Positions 1 through 6,664 of a stretch of DNA of 11,093 nucleotides are shown here, in pieces. Under the pieces are notes generated by a model. It was given only the letters and a program-made list of their open reading frames with translations. It did no database searches and was not told where the DNA came from. Within the stretch, counting starts at the first letter, position 1, and each line of letters starts with the position of its first letter. A program made the position numbers and the translations under genes. The stretch is from Prevotella sp. UBA4376 (GTDB taxonomy: Bacteria > Bacteroidota > Bacteroidia > Bacteroidales > Bacteroidaceae), in assembly GCA_002391185.1 (NCBI GenBank), contig DGRY01000182.1:14537-25629 (forward strand), given 5' to 3'.

Positions 1-73
1 ATTCATCAACAAAACACCATTTTTTCTACCACAAACTAAAAAAACAAACGATTTATCACAAATAATATGGTAA

Positions 74-278
74 AACTACGCTTTACCTATACCATAACTA
101 TACTTTAACTATACCCTAACTATACTCTAACTCCGTTTGTTGTCCGTTTGTTGTTCGATTGTTGTCCGTTTGTTGTCCGTTATTTGAACGGACAACAAAC
201 GGACAACAAACGGTTATCAATAGGAAGTAGAACGTAGTTATTACCTTAGTATGGTAAGGGTGAGGTATGGTTAAGGCG
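74..278. repeat. 11-nt-periodic inverted-repeat intergenic element
   Basis: The left arm is a tandem array with an unbroken 11-nt period. Five degenerate units at 74, 85, 96, 107 and 118 are of the type AACTATACYYT. They run in phase into units at about 129, 140, 151, 162 and 173 of the type TTGTCCGTTTG. After a 7-nt spacer (181-187) the second type returns inverted at 188-213 as two copies of ACGGACAACAA plus ACGG. The right arm (about 241-278) is rich in GTATGGTAAGG-like sequence and is roughly the reverse complement of the first block. Bases 79-93 match the complement of 264-278 at 12 of 15 positions, so the ends resemble imperfect terminal inverted repeats about 200 bp apart. It has no coding potential. 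It could be a non-autonomous MITE-like element, a dispersed intergenic repeat, or an array of binding sites; I cannot tell which. Bases 1-73 are AT-rich and hold nothing I recognise. Confidence 0.8.
155..213. repeat. Long hairpin at the core of the intergenic element
   Basis: Bases 166-180 and 188-202 are perfect reverse complements (15 bp) around the 7-nt loop TATTTGA. The stem extends outward to 155-180 against 188-213, with 24 of 26 positions matching. There is no U-rich tail on either side, so it does not look like an intrinsic terminator. The same right arm can also pair with 133-157. Confidence 0.8.
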
Positions 279-287
279 AATCAAAGA

Positions 288-316
288 GGGGAGCCCGACT
301 TAAAGTCGAACTCCCC
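288..316 (-). terminator. Probable asnA terminator hairpin
   Basis: GGGGAG (288-293) pairs with CTCCCC (311-316), and CGACT (296-300) pairs with AGTCG (304-308), with a CC/AA internal mismatch and a 3-nt loop. It lies about 40 bp beyond the asnA stop. In the asnA direction the tail reads TCTTTGATT, only moderately T-rich, so termination may be partial. It could also act on transcription arriving from the other side. Confidence 0.55.
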
Positions 317-357
317 ATCTTATGTCTTCTCGAGTGGTATTAGCTTTATAATCTCTT

Positions 358-1395
358 TTAAATTAATGGCATTCCAAGTTTTTCACACTCTTTGCGCATA
401 TCCTCAGGCCAGATAGAAGCCTGAATTTCACCGATATGTGCCTTATGAAGCATAATCATACACAAACGACTCTGCCCAATACCGCCACCAATACTTAGTG
501 GAAGTTTATCGTTAAGGAGTTGCTGATGGAAATAAAGTTTTTCACGATCGGTCTTCCCTTCTATCTCCAACTGACGGAGCAAGCTTTCCTTGTCAACACG
601 AATACCCATTGAAGAAAGCTCAAAAGAACGCTGAAGAACAGGATACCAGATGAGAATGTCGCCATTCAAGCCAGGCTTACCGTTTTCTGCAACAGTTGAC
701 CAGTCGTCATAGTCGGGAGCACGTCCGTCGTGCTTCTTTCCATCAGACAGTTTTGAACCTATACCTTCAACAAAAACGGCTCCATATTTTTTACATATTT
801 CGTCTTCACGCTCTTTTGGAGTGAGATTAGGATACATCTCAAGCAAATCCTGTGCATGAATGAAGTGAATCTCCTCAGGTAGGAAAGGCTTTATCTGTGG
901 ATAGGTTTCACAAGTGAGATACTCTGTGCGACGAATGGCAGCATAGATACGACGAACAACATTTTCCAGGAACATTAGATTACGATCCTTTTGATTTATT
1001 ACTGCTTCCCAATCCCATTGGTCAACATAAAGTGAATGTAGATTATCAAGTTCTTCATCAGCTCTGATAGCATTCATATCGGTATATATACCATAGCCAG
1101 GTTCTACGTCGTACTCAGCCAGAGTGAGTCGTTTCCATTTCGCAAGCGAATGAACCACCTCGGCTTTAGCATCTCCAAGGTCTTTTATAGGGAATGTTAC
1201 AGGGCGTTCTACACCATTAAGATCGTCGTTGATACCCAATCCTTTCAATACAAACAAAGGGGCTGTAACACGACGAAGGCGAAGCTCTGTAGCAATATTC
1301 TGCTGAAAGAATTCTTTGATCAACTTAATACCCTGCTCTGTTTGGCGCATATCAAGTAGCGCCTTGTAGTTTGCAGGTTTTATCAATTTGCTCAT
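358..1395 (-). CDS. asnA: Aspartate--ammonia ligase (AsnA)
   Basis: AsnA is a cytoplasmic enzyme that makes asparagine from aspartate, ammonia and ATP through an aspartyl-adenylate intermediate (EC 6.3.1.1). The 345-residue product is a little longer than E. coli AsnA (330). It has the family's class II aminoacyl-tRNA synthetase-like fold. Visible signatures are the N-terminal YKALLDMRQTEQGIKLIK region (about 10-27), HSLAKWKR (82-89), YTDMNAIR (104-111), DQWDWE (125-130), SFELSSMGIRVD (257-268) and the C-terminal motif-3-like GGGIGQSRLCM (303-313) followed by GEIQASIWP. The ATG at 1393-1395 opens directly on the conserved N-terminus, so the start is secure. No Shine-Dalgarno is seen; the leader is A-rich, as is usual in Bacteroidetes. 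It is transcribed alone, away from the tRNA-Arg/pepT side, from a good promoter about 30 bp upstream. The ammonia-dependent enzyme fits an organism that assimilates free ammonium. The identification is firm. Confidence 0.97.
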   Translation of the reverse strand: MSKLIKPANYKALLDMRQTEQGIKLIKEFFQQNIATELRLRRVTAPLFVLKGLGINDDLNGVERPVTFPIKDLGDAKAEVVHSLAKWKRLTLAEYDVEPGYGIYTDMNAIRADEELDNLHSLYVDQWDWEAVINQKDRNLMFLENVVRRIYAAIRRTEYLTCETYPQIKPFLPEEIHFIHAQDLLEMYPNLTPKEREDEICKKYGAVFVEGIGSKLSDGKKHDGRAPDYDDWSTVAENGKPGLNGDILIWYPVLQRSFELSSMGIRVDKESLLRQLEIEGKTDREKLYFHQQLLNDKLPLSIGGGIGQSRLCMIMLHKAHIGEIQASIWPEDMRKECEKLGMPLI

Positions 1396-1425
1396 TATCT
1401 GTTAAGTTTTAATTAATATGTACCG

Positions 1426-1455
1426 CAAAGGTAAGAAAATATAATTAAAACGCAA
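1426..1455 (-). promoter_or_regulatory. asnA promoter (Bacteroidetes type)
   Basis: On the minus strand, bases 1433-1426 read TACCTTTG, an exact match to the Bacteroidetes -7 consensus TAnnTTTG. A TTG (-33 element) lies at 1455-1453, 19 nt upstream. The predicted transcript would start near 1421, giving a leader of roughly 25 nt. Confidence 0.75.
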
Positions 1456-1564
1456 GTGTTTTGCTAATTATTTTTGCAAAATGATATTATTTTCTTTATT
1501 TATCTAACTTACTGAAGTTTCATGAGTGTATTCACTTGCGAAAATTCAATCACATTATTATTTA

Positions 1565-1596
1565 TTTGCATATTAAGAAAACTTTTCTTACTTTTG
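1565..1596 (+). promoter_or_regulatory. tRNA-Arg promoter (Bacteroidetes type)
   Basis: TTTG at 1565-1568 (-33) and TACTTTTG at 1589-1596 (-7, exact TAnnTTTG) are separated by 20 nt. Transcription should start near 1600, about 14 nt before the mature tRNA 5' end. No separate promoter is visible between the tRNA and pepT, so this one may drive both. Confidence 0.75.
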
Positions 1597-1613
1597 CATC
1601 TATCATATTTCAA

Positions 1614-1687
1614 GGCCTTGTAGCTTAGCTGAATAGAGCGCAGGATTCCGGTTCCTGAGGTCCAGGGTTTGAATCCCTGCAAGGTCA
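1614..1687 (+). tRNA. tRNA-Arg (anticodon CCG)
   Basis: A complete cloverleaf of 74 nt. The acceptor stem is GGCCTTG/CAAGGTC with one G-U pair. The D stem is GCTT/GAGC with a 9-nt loop, and the anticodon stem is CAGGA/TCCTG with loop TTCCGGT (anticodon CCG, reading the CGG arginine codon). The variable loop has 5 nt, and the T stem CAGGG/CCCTG carries loop TTTGAAT. The discriminator base is A and CCA is not encoded. The D loop has GA in place of the usual G18G19 pair, and the T loop has T instead of C at position 56. These two changes would keep a Watson-Crick 19-56 tertiary pair as A-U. Confidence 0.96.
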
Positions 1688-1711
1688 CATTTTTTTCTAA
1701 TCAATAATAAT

Positions 1712-2935
1712 ATGGATCTTACAGAAAGATTTATTAATTACACAAAATTCGACACACAGTCGAGCGAGGACTCTGATAGTGTCCCGAGTACAGCGAAACA
1801 ACTGGAGTTCGCCAAGTATTTAACCGAAGAACTTAAGGCCGAAGGTCTTAGTGATGTAGAGATGGACGAGATGGGTTACATCTATGCCACCTTGAAATCA
1901 AACACCAAGAAAAAAACACCTACTATTGGTTTTATTTCACACTATGATACCAGTCCCGACGCAAGCGGAAAGGATATCAAGGCTCGCGTGATAAAGAATT
2001 ACGATGGCAACGATATCGAGCTTTCACCTGGCATTATCTCAAGTACTAAGAAATTCCCAGAATTATTATCTCATAAAGGTGAAGACCTCATTGTTACCGA
2101 TGGTACAACCCTTTTAGGTGCCGATGACAAGGCGGGTATTGCTGAAATCGTTCAGGCAATGTGCTATCTTCGCGATCACGATGAAATAAAGCATGGCGAT
2201 ATTCGTGTTGCATTCAATCCTGACGAGGAGATAGGTATGGGTGCTCACCACTTTGATGTTGAGAAGTTTGGTTGCGAATGGGCTTACACCATGGACGGAG
2301 GCGACCTTGGAGATCTTGAATATGAAAACTTCAATGCTGCCGGTGCAAAGGTGTATATCAAGGGTGTGAGCGTTCACACAGGATATGCTAAGGGAAAGAT
2401 GATAAACGCAAACCGATTGGCTTGTGAGTTCAACAGCTATATTCCTGAAACAGATATTCCTGAAACAACCGAGGGTTACGAAGGATTCTATCATCTATTG
2501 GGTATAGAAAGTAGAACAGAAGAAGCTAAACTAAGCTATATCATCCGTGATCACGACCGCGACAAATTTCAGGACCGCAAGAAGTTCATGGAAGAAATTG
2601 TTGAAAAGATGAACGAGAAATATGGCGAGGGCACAGTTAGAATAGAGCTCAACGACCAATATTATAACATGAAGGAAAAGATTGACCCCAATATGCATGT
2701 TATAGATATCGTTCTTCGTGCCATGCAGGAATCTGGTGTTCCACCTCGCGTAGAACCTATCCGTGGCGGTACTGATGGCGCCCAGCTGAGTTTCCGTGGA
2801 CTCCCCTGCCCTAATATATTCGCAGGTGGTGTTAATTTCCATGGACCATTTGAATTTGTAAGCGTACTGGTTATGGAGAAAGCTGTACAGGTAATCACCA
2901 AGATCTGTGAAATTACAGGTAATTACGAAGACTAA
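1712..2935 (+). CDS. pepT: Peptidase T (tripeptide aminopeptidase)
   Basis: PepT is a cytoplasmic di-zinc aminopeptidase of the M20B family that removes the N-terminal residue of tripeptides. The 407-residue length matches E. coli PepT (408). The catalytic set is complete, with numbering about one or two below the enteric enzyme: His77 and Asp79 in SHYDTSPD, the bridging Asp139 in LLGADDKAG, the catalytic base Glu172 and metal ligand Glu173 in NPDEEIG, Asp195 in TMDGGDLG, and a C-terminal His near 377 in NFHGPFEF. The lid-domain signature ending in [15 protein letters not shown] is also present. The ATG at 1712 begins the conserved N-terminus; upstream is AT-rich without a Shine-Dalgarno. The gene starts 24 nt after the tRNA-Arg and ends before a strong terminator, so tRNA and pepT may form one transcript. 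In peptide-using gut or oral Bacteroidales it would finish the breakdown of imported oligopeptides. Confidence 0.97.
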   Translation: MDLTERFINYTKFDTQSSEDSDSVPSTAKQLEFAKYLTEELKAEGLSDVEMDEMGYIYATLKSNTKKKTPTIGFISHYDTSPDASGKDIKARVIKNYDGNDIELSPGIISSTKKFPELLSHKGEDLIVTDGTTLLGADDKAGIAEIVQAMCYLRDHDEIKHGDIRVAFNPDEEIGMGAHHFDVEKFGCEWAYTMDGGDLGDLEYENFNAAGAKVYIKGVSVHTGYAKGKMINANRLACEFNSYIPETDIPETTEGYEGFYHLLGIESRTEEAKLSYIIRDHDRDKFQDRKKFMEEIVEKMNEKYGEGTVRIELNDQYYNMKEKIDPNMHVIDIVLRAMQESGVPPRVEPIRGGTDGAQLSFRGLPCPNIFAGGVNFHGPFEFVSVLVMEKAVQVITKICEITGNYED

Positions 2936-2941
2936 GATATT

Positions 2942-2980
2942 AAATATGAGTGCATCATCAAAAACGATGCACTCATATTT
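2942..2980 (+). terminator. pepT intrinsic terminator
   Basis: A perfect 15-bp stem (2942-2956 with 2966-2980; core GAGTGCATC/GATGCACTC) encloses the 9-nt loop ATCAAAAAC. It is followed by the T-rich run ATTTTCATTTT. It starts 6 bp after the pepT stop codon and should separate pepT from the antiporter gene. Confidence 0.88.
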
Positions 2981-3010
2981 TCATTTTAAACATTTCAACC
3001 TTATCACACT

Positions 3011-5269
3011 ATGAATCTAATAACCGACCTTGCCCTTATACTTATTGTAGCAGGCATAGTGATCCTGCTTTTCAAGAAACTGAAGCAGCCCCTTGTTTTG
3101 GGATATATCGTTGCAGGTTTTCTGGTTTCCCCCAACATGCCTTACACCATGTCGGTTGTTGACAAAGCCAATATCCACACATGGGCAGATATCGGTGTGA
3201 TGTTCTTACTGTTTTCTCTTGGACTCGACTTCTCGTTCAAGAAAATCCTTAAAATGGGCATGGCACCTATCATAGCCTCGTTAACCATAATATTTTGCAT
3301 GGCGAGTCTTGGAATGTTTGTTGGTCATACATTTGGCTGGAGCAAGATGGACTGCATCTTCTTAGGAGGTATGCTTGCCATGTCATCAACGACCATTATC
3401 TACAAGGCTTTTGACGATTTAGGACTCACCCAACAACGCTTTGCAGGACTTGTGATGAGTGTGCTCATCCTTGAGGATATCCTTGCCATCGTTATGATGG
3501 TGATGCTTGGAGCCATTGCCGATGGTGGGAATCCTAATGGTAGCGAAATGCTCAATTCAATAATGCGAATTGGTTTCTTCCTAATACTATGGTTTGTAGT
3601 AGGCTTATTCATCGTTCCATTATTTCTTCGTACGACCCGAAGACTGATGAACGACGAAACGATGATTATCGTTGCCTTGGGACTGTGCTGTCTTATGGCA
3701 GTTATATCAACAAAGGTTGGATTTAGTAGTGCATTCGGTGCATTCGTAATGGGAAGTATTCTTGCCGAAACGGTTGAAGCCGACAAGATAATAAAACTTG
3801 TTGAACCTGTTAAAAACCTTTTTGGAGCTATTTTCTTCGTATCAGTAGGTATGCTTGTAGAACCAGGTATTCTTGTGAAATATGCTCTTCCTATAGTAGC
3901 TATCGTGATGACCATTCTTCTTGGGCAGAGCATATTTGGAACAGCAGGATTCATGCTTAGCGGTCAAACGCTAAAAACAGCCATGCGTTGCGGTTTTTCT
4001 ATGGCACAGATTGGTGAGTTTGCCTTCATCATAGCATCATTAGGATTATCACTAAATGTAACAAGCAACTTCCTTTATCCTGTTGTTGTGGCTGTGTCGG
4101 TAACAACCACCTTCCTTACCCCCTACATGATAAAAGCTGCTGTTCCAAGTTACAACTTCATTGAACGAAATCTCCCCAAGAAATGGGCACGACGCATAAG
4201 CCATTTAGGCACAGCTCACCAAACATCAACAGCCGAAAGCAACGACTGGCGAACACTAATTCGCAAAATGGTTGTAAATACGCTTATCTATGGCATACTA
4301 TCAGCAGCCATTGTTCTTATAATGTTCTCGATGACCCTACCTGTATGTCGCCACACCTTCGGTCATTGGCCAGGCAACGCAGTATGTGGTTTAACAACAG
4401 TTGCACTTATCTCACCATTCCTTCGTTCCATGGTTATGAAGAACCTTCATAGCGATGAATTCCAACGTCTGTGGGTAGAGAGTCGTCTAAATCGTTTACC
4501 TCTTATTTTCCTTGTATTGGTAAAGACTTTCGTTGCAGCCTCAATAGTATTCTATATCTGCAACTACTTAACCCGTTTCAAGAGTGCGTTAATGATTACT
4601 ATTGCCCTTGTTGCAATAATATTGATGGCTCTATCACGCAGTTTGAAGCGCAGAAGCATAAAGCTTGAAAGAATGTTCCTCATGAATCTTCACTCACGTG
4701 AGATAGCAGCACAGGTAAGCGGACGCAAGCGTCCACTCTTTGAAGGACATCTCCTTGACAGAGATATACACATAAGTGTTGCAACCATCCCCGAAGAATC
4801 ACAATGGGCAGGAAAGAGCCTTCGCGAACTGAAGTTCCGTGTGCGTTTCGGCGTTCATGTGAGCAGCATTCTAAGAGGTCACCAACGCATCAATATCCCT
4901 AACGGAAACACAATTATATTCCCTGGCGACACCATAGAAGTTATTGGCAACGATGAACAACTTCGTTTGTTTGCACACGCAATGCATAACGAGATTATAG
5001 CCGAAGATCCCGATATTGAGAAGCGTGAGATGATACTACGCCAAATACGTATTTCAAAAGATAGCAAATTCCTCAACAAAACACTTGGCGAAAGCGGTAT
5101 TCGCGATAAGTATAACTGCATGGTTGTTGGATTGGAGGAAGGAAAGGAAAACCTTTCCATGATAACACCTACACATAAATTCGAAGAAGGAGATGTTATC
5201 TGGGTAGTAGGAGAAAAAGATGATTTGAAAGAATTGGAAAGCCTCACCCCATCCCTCCACAAAAGTTAA
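3011..5269 (+). CDS. CPA2 cation:proton antiporter with tandem RCK_C domains
   Basis: This is an inner-membrane monovalent cation/proton antiporter of the CPA2 (KefB/NapA-like) group, 752 residues. Residues 1-380 form the Na_H_Exchanger domain with about 12-13 hydrophobic segments. The ion-binding motif LILEDILAI (152-160, with Glu155-Asp156) is present, as are the conserved stretches FLLFSLGLDFS (65-75), MSSTTIIYKA (124-133) and GFSMAQIGEFAFI (328-340). A second hydrophobic block of about four segments follows (roughly 420-442, 455-475, 495-518, 525-542). The soluble tail then holds two RCK_C (TrkA-C) ligand-binding domains at about 585-660 and 675-745. No RCK_N Rossmann domain with a GxGxxG motif, as in KefB/KefC, is present, so regulation by NAD(H) or glutathione adducts is unlikely; a small ligand bound by RCK_C is more plausible. 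The ion (K+ or Na+) cannot be told from sequence. The ATG at 3011 starts just before the first membrane segment. The gene stands alone after the pepT terminator, and no clear promoter is visible in the 30 bp before it. Confidence 0.9.
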   Translation: MNLITDLALILIVAGIVILLFKKLKQPLVLGYIVAGFLVSPNMPYTMSVVDKANIHTWADIGVMFLLFSLGLDFSFKKILKMGMAPIIASLTIIFCMASLGMFVGHTFGWSKMDCIFLGGMLAMSSTTIIYKAFDDLGLTQQRFAGLVMSVLILEDILAIVMMVMLGAIADGGNPNGSEMLNSIMRIGFFLILWFVVGLFIVPLFLRTTRRLMNDETMIIVALGLCCLMAVISTKVGFSSAFGAFVMGSILAETVEADKIIKLVEPVKNLFGAIFFVSVGMLVEPGILVKYALPIVAIVMTILLGQSIFGTAGFMLSGQTLKTAMRCGFSMAQIGEFAFIIASLGLSLNVTSNFLYPVVVAVSVTTTFLTPYMIKAAVPSYNFIERNLPKKWARRISHLGTAHQTSTAESNDWRTLIRKMVVNTLIYGILSAAIVLIMFSMTLPVCRHTFGHWPGNAVCGLTTVALISPFLRSMVMKNLHSDEFQRLWVESRLNRLPLIFLVLVKTFVAASIVFYICNYLTRFKSALMITIALVAIILMALSRSLKRRSIKLERMFLMNLHSREIAAQVSGRKRPLFEGHLLDRDIHISVATIPEESQWAGKSLRELKFRVRFGVHVSSILRGHQRINIPNGNTIIFPGDTIEVIGNDEQLRLFAHAMHNEIIAEDPDIEKREMILRQIRISKDSKFLNKTLGESGIRDKYNCMVVGLEEGKENLSMITPTHKFEEGDVIWVVGEKDDLKELESLTPSLHKS

Positions 5270-5282
5270 GAGGAGAGATGGG
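5248..5282. terminator. Candidate convergent terminator hairpin
   Basis: CCCATCCCTCC (5248-5258) pairs with GGAGAGATGGG (5272-5282), with one C/A mismatch and a 13-nt loop. The hairpin contains the antiporter stop codon and lies between two convergent genes only 22 bp apart. On the plus strand the tail is ACGGGCTGATTATTTT; on the minus strand it is not T-rich. Termination is plausible for the plus strand and weak for the other. Confidence 0.45.
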
Positions 5283-5291
5283 ACGGGCTGA

Positions 5292-6635
5292 TTATTTTGG
5301 CTCTTCTATTTTCATTCCTATATCGTGAAGTAGACGGATAGCATCAACATATTGAGCTATTCCCTGCGCCACTTCCTTGGCGGCCTTCATAGCCAATACC
5401 ACCGTTTGCGGGCGATGCACAACATCACCACCAGCAAACACACCAGCACGTGTAGTCATACCATAAGGACGTTCCGTAGTGATAACATATCCCTTTTCGT
5501 CAACCTCAATACCCTCGGTTGTTGATACAATACGATTTGCTGGACGTGAGCCAATAGCAAGGAAGATACGATTGAATTTCTCTACTCGCTCCCCCTCTGG
5601 AGTCTGCAGGCGAACACTATTCAAACGACCATTCTCACCAATAAACTCGGTAACGCTGGTCTCCCACTCAAATTTCACACCTTCCTTAACAGCATCCTTA
5701 TATTCGCTTTCAATAGCAGGCATGTCCTCTTGTGTGCGACGATAAAGAACAGTTACATCAGCCCCCAAACGGATAGCTGTGCGAGCAGCATCCATAGCCA
5801 CATTACCTCCACCGATAACACCAACCTTATCGCCTTCGTGCAAAGGAACCATGTCGCGTCCCACAGCCCCCTCGTTATAGGCAGTTACGTTATGCAGAAA
5901 ATAGGTTGACTGGCTAATACCACGCATCTTTGCCCCTGGAACATTATCCATATTCTGTGGAACACTTGTACCTGTACCCATGAAAATAGCATCAAAACCA
6001 GCTTCAAAAATTTTATCTACGTTAACTCCATTCTCACCAACCATGCAGTTAGTAACAAAGTTAACACCAAGTTGCTCTATCTTTGAAATCTCAGAACGAA
6101 CAACATCTTTTGGCAAGCGATACTCAGGAATGCCATACATGAGCACACCACCAGCCTCAGCCTGTCCCTCAAAGATTGTTACCGAGAACCCCTGACGAGC
6201 TAAGTCACCAGCTACAGTAAGACCTGCAGGACCAGAACCGATAACAGCCACCTTACCACGTGTTTTCTGTGGGAGCATCTCACGGGTGAGTTTCATCTCA
6301 GAATCGAAATCAGCAATAAAAGCCTCAAGGCGACCAATCTGTATTGGTTTGTCTTTCTTTCCCAATACACAATGTCCCTGACATTGTTTCTCGTGAGGAC
6401 AAACTCGTCCACATATAGCAGGCAAGTTACTTGTTTCGTTGATAACCTTCATGGCATCACCTATATTTCCTTTTGAAAGCTCGTGTATAAAATCAGGTAT
6501 ATGGTTGCCAATAGGACACCCCTTAACACACTGTGGAACCTTACAATGCAAACAACGCTTAGCCTCTGTTATAGCTTCAAGGGCACTATAAGGATGATGT
6601 ACTACCTGAAAAGAATTCAATTCATCCTGACTCAT
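5292..6635 (-). CDS. gltA: NADPH-dependent glutamate synthase, standalone GltA/GltD-type flavoprotein
   Basis: This is a cytoplasmic FAD/iron-sulfur NAD(P)H oxidoreductase of the GltD-like family. It most resembles the single-subunit type named gltA (not citrate synthase), related to NfnB/SudA subunits and to the N-terminal half of dihydropyrimidine dehydrogenase. With the start used here it has 447 residues. Two cysteine clusters bind [4Fe-4S]: Cys28, 31, 36, 40 and Cys75, 79, 85, 89. The FAD Rossmann motif is GSGPAG (133-138) and the NADPH motif is GGGNVAMDAARTA (275-287). The C-terminal FAD-closing signature is FAGGDVV. The open frame extends to an ATG at 6674, but that adds 13 atypical residues and overlaps lptD. 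The ATG at 6633-6635 (MSQDELNSF) leaves a 29-nt gap after the lptD stop and begins close to the conserved region, so I prefer it. It probably shares the lptD transcript. No large glutamate synthase subunit or NfnA-like partner is adjacent, so the physiological electron acceptor is uncertain. Confidence 0.87.
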   Translation of the reverse strand: MSQDELNSFQVVHHPYSALEAITEAKRCLHCKVPQCVKGCPIGNHIPDFIHELSKGNIGDAMKVINETSNLPAICGRVCPHEKQCQGHCVLGKKDKPIQIGRLEAFIADFDSEMKLTREMLPQKTRGKVAVIGSGPAGLTVAGDLARQGFSVTIFEGQAEAGGVLMYGIPEYRLPKDVVRSEISKIEQLGVNFVTNCMVGENGVNVDKIFEAGFDAIFMGTGTSVPQNMDNVPGAKMRGISQSTYFLHNVTAYNEGAVGRDMVPLHEGDKVGVIGGGNVAMDAARTAIRLGADVTVLYRRTQEDMPAIESEYKDAVKEGVKFEWETSVTEFIGENGRLNSVRLQTPEGERVEKFNRIFLAIGSRPANRIVSTTEGIEVDEKGYVITTERPYGMTTRAGVFAGGDVVHRPQTVVLAMKAAKEVAQGIAQYVDAIRLLHDIGMKIEEPK

Positions 6636-6664
6636 AAAAAAATTAATTGTAATTGTTTTGTGGA

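Noticed and set aside
74-213. CRISPR array
   Set aside because: The units are contiguous 11-mers with no unique spacers, and no cas gene is present.
1451-1540. Inverted pair CGCAAGTG (1451-1458) and CACTTGCG (1533-1540) between asnA and the tRNA promoter
   Set aside because: Only 8 bp, 74 bp apart, and the left copy coincides with the asnA -33 TTG; it may be an operator pair but chance is as likely.
1396-1613. Possible riboswitch or small gene in the asnA/tRNA spacer
   Set aside because: The predicted leaders are only about 25 and 14 nt, with no conserved structure or open frame beyond the two promoters.
1611-1620. 10-bp palindrome CAAGGCCTTG
   Set aside because: Seven of its ten bases are the tRNA acceptor strand, so the symmetry is probably incidental.
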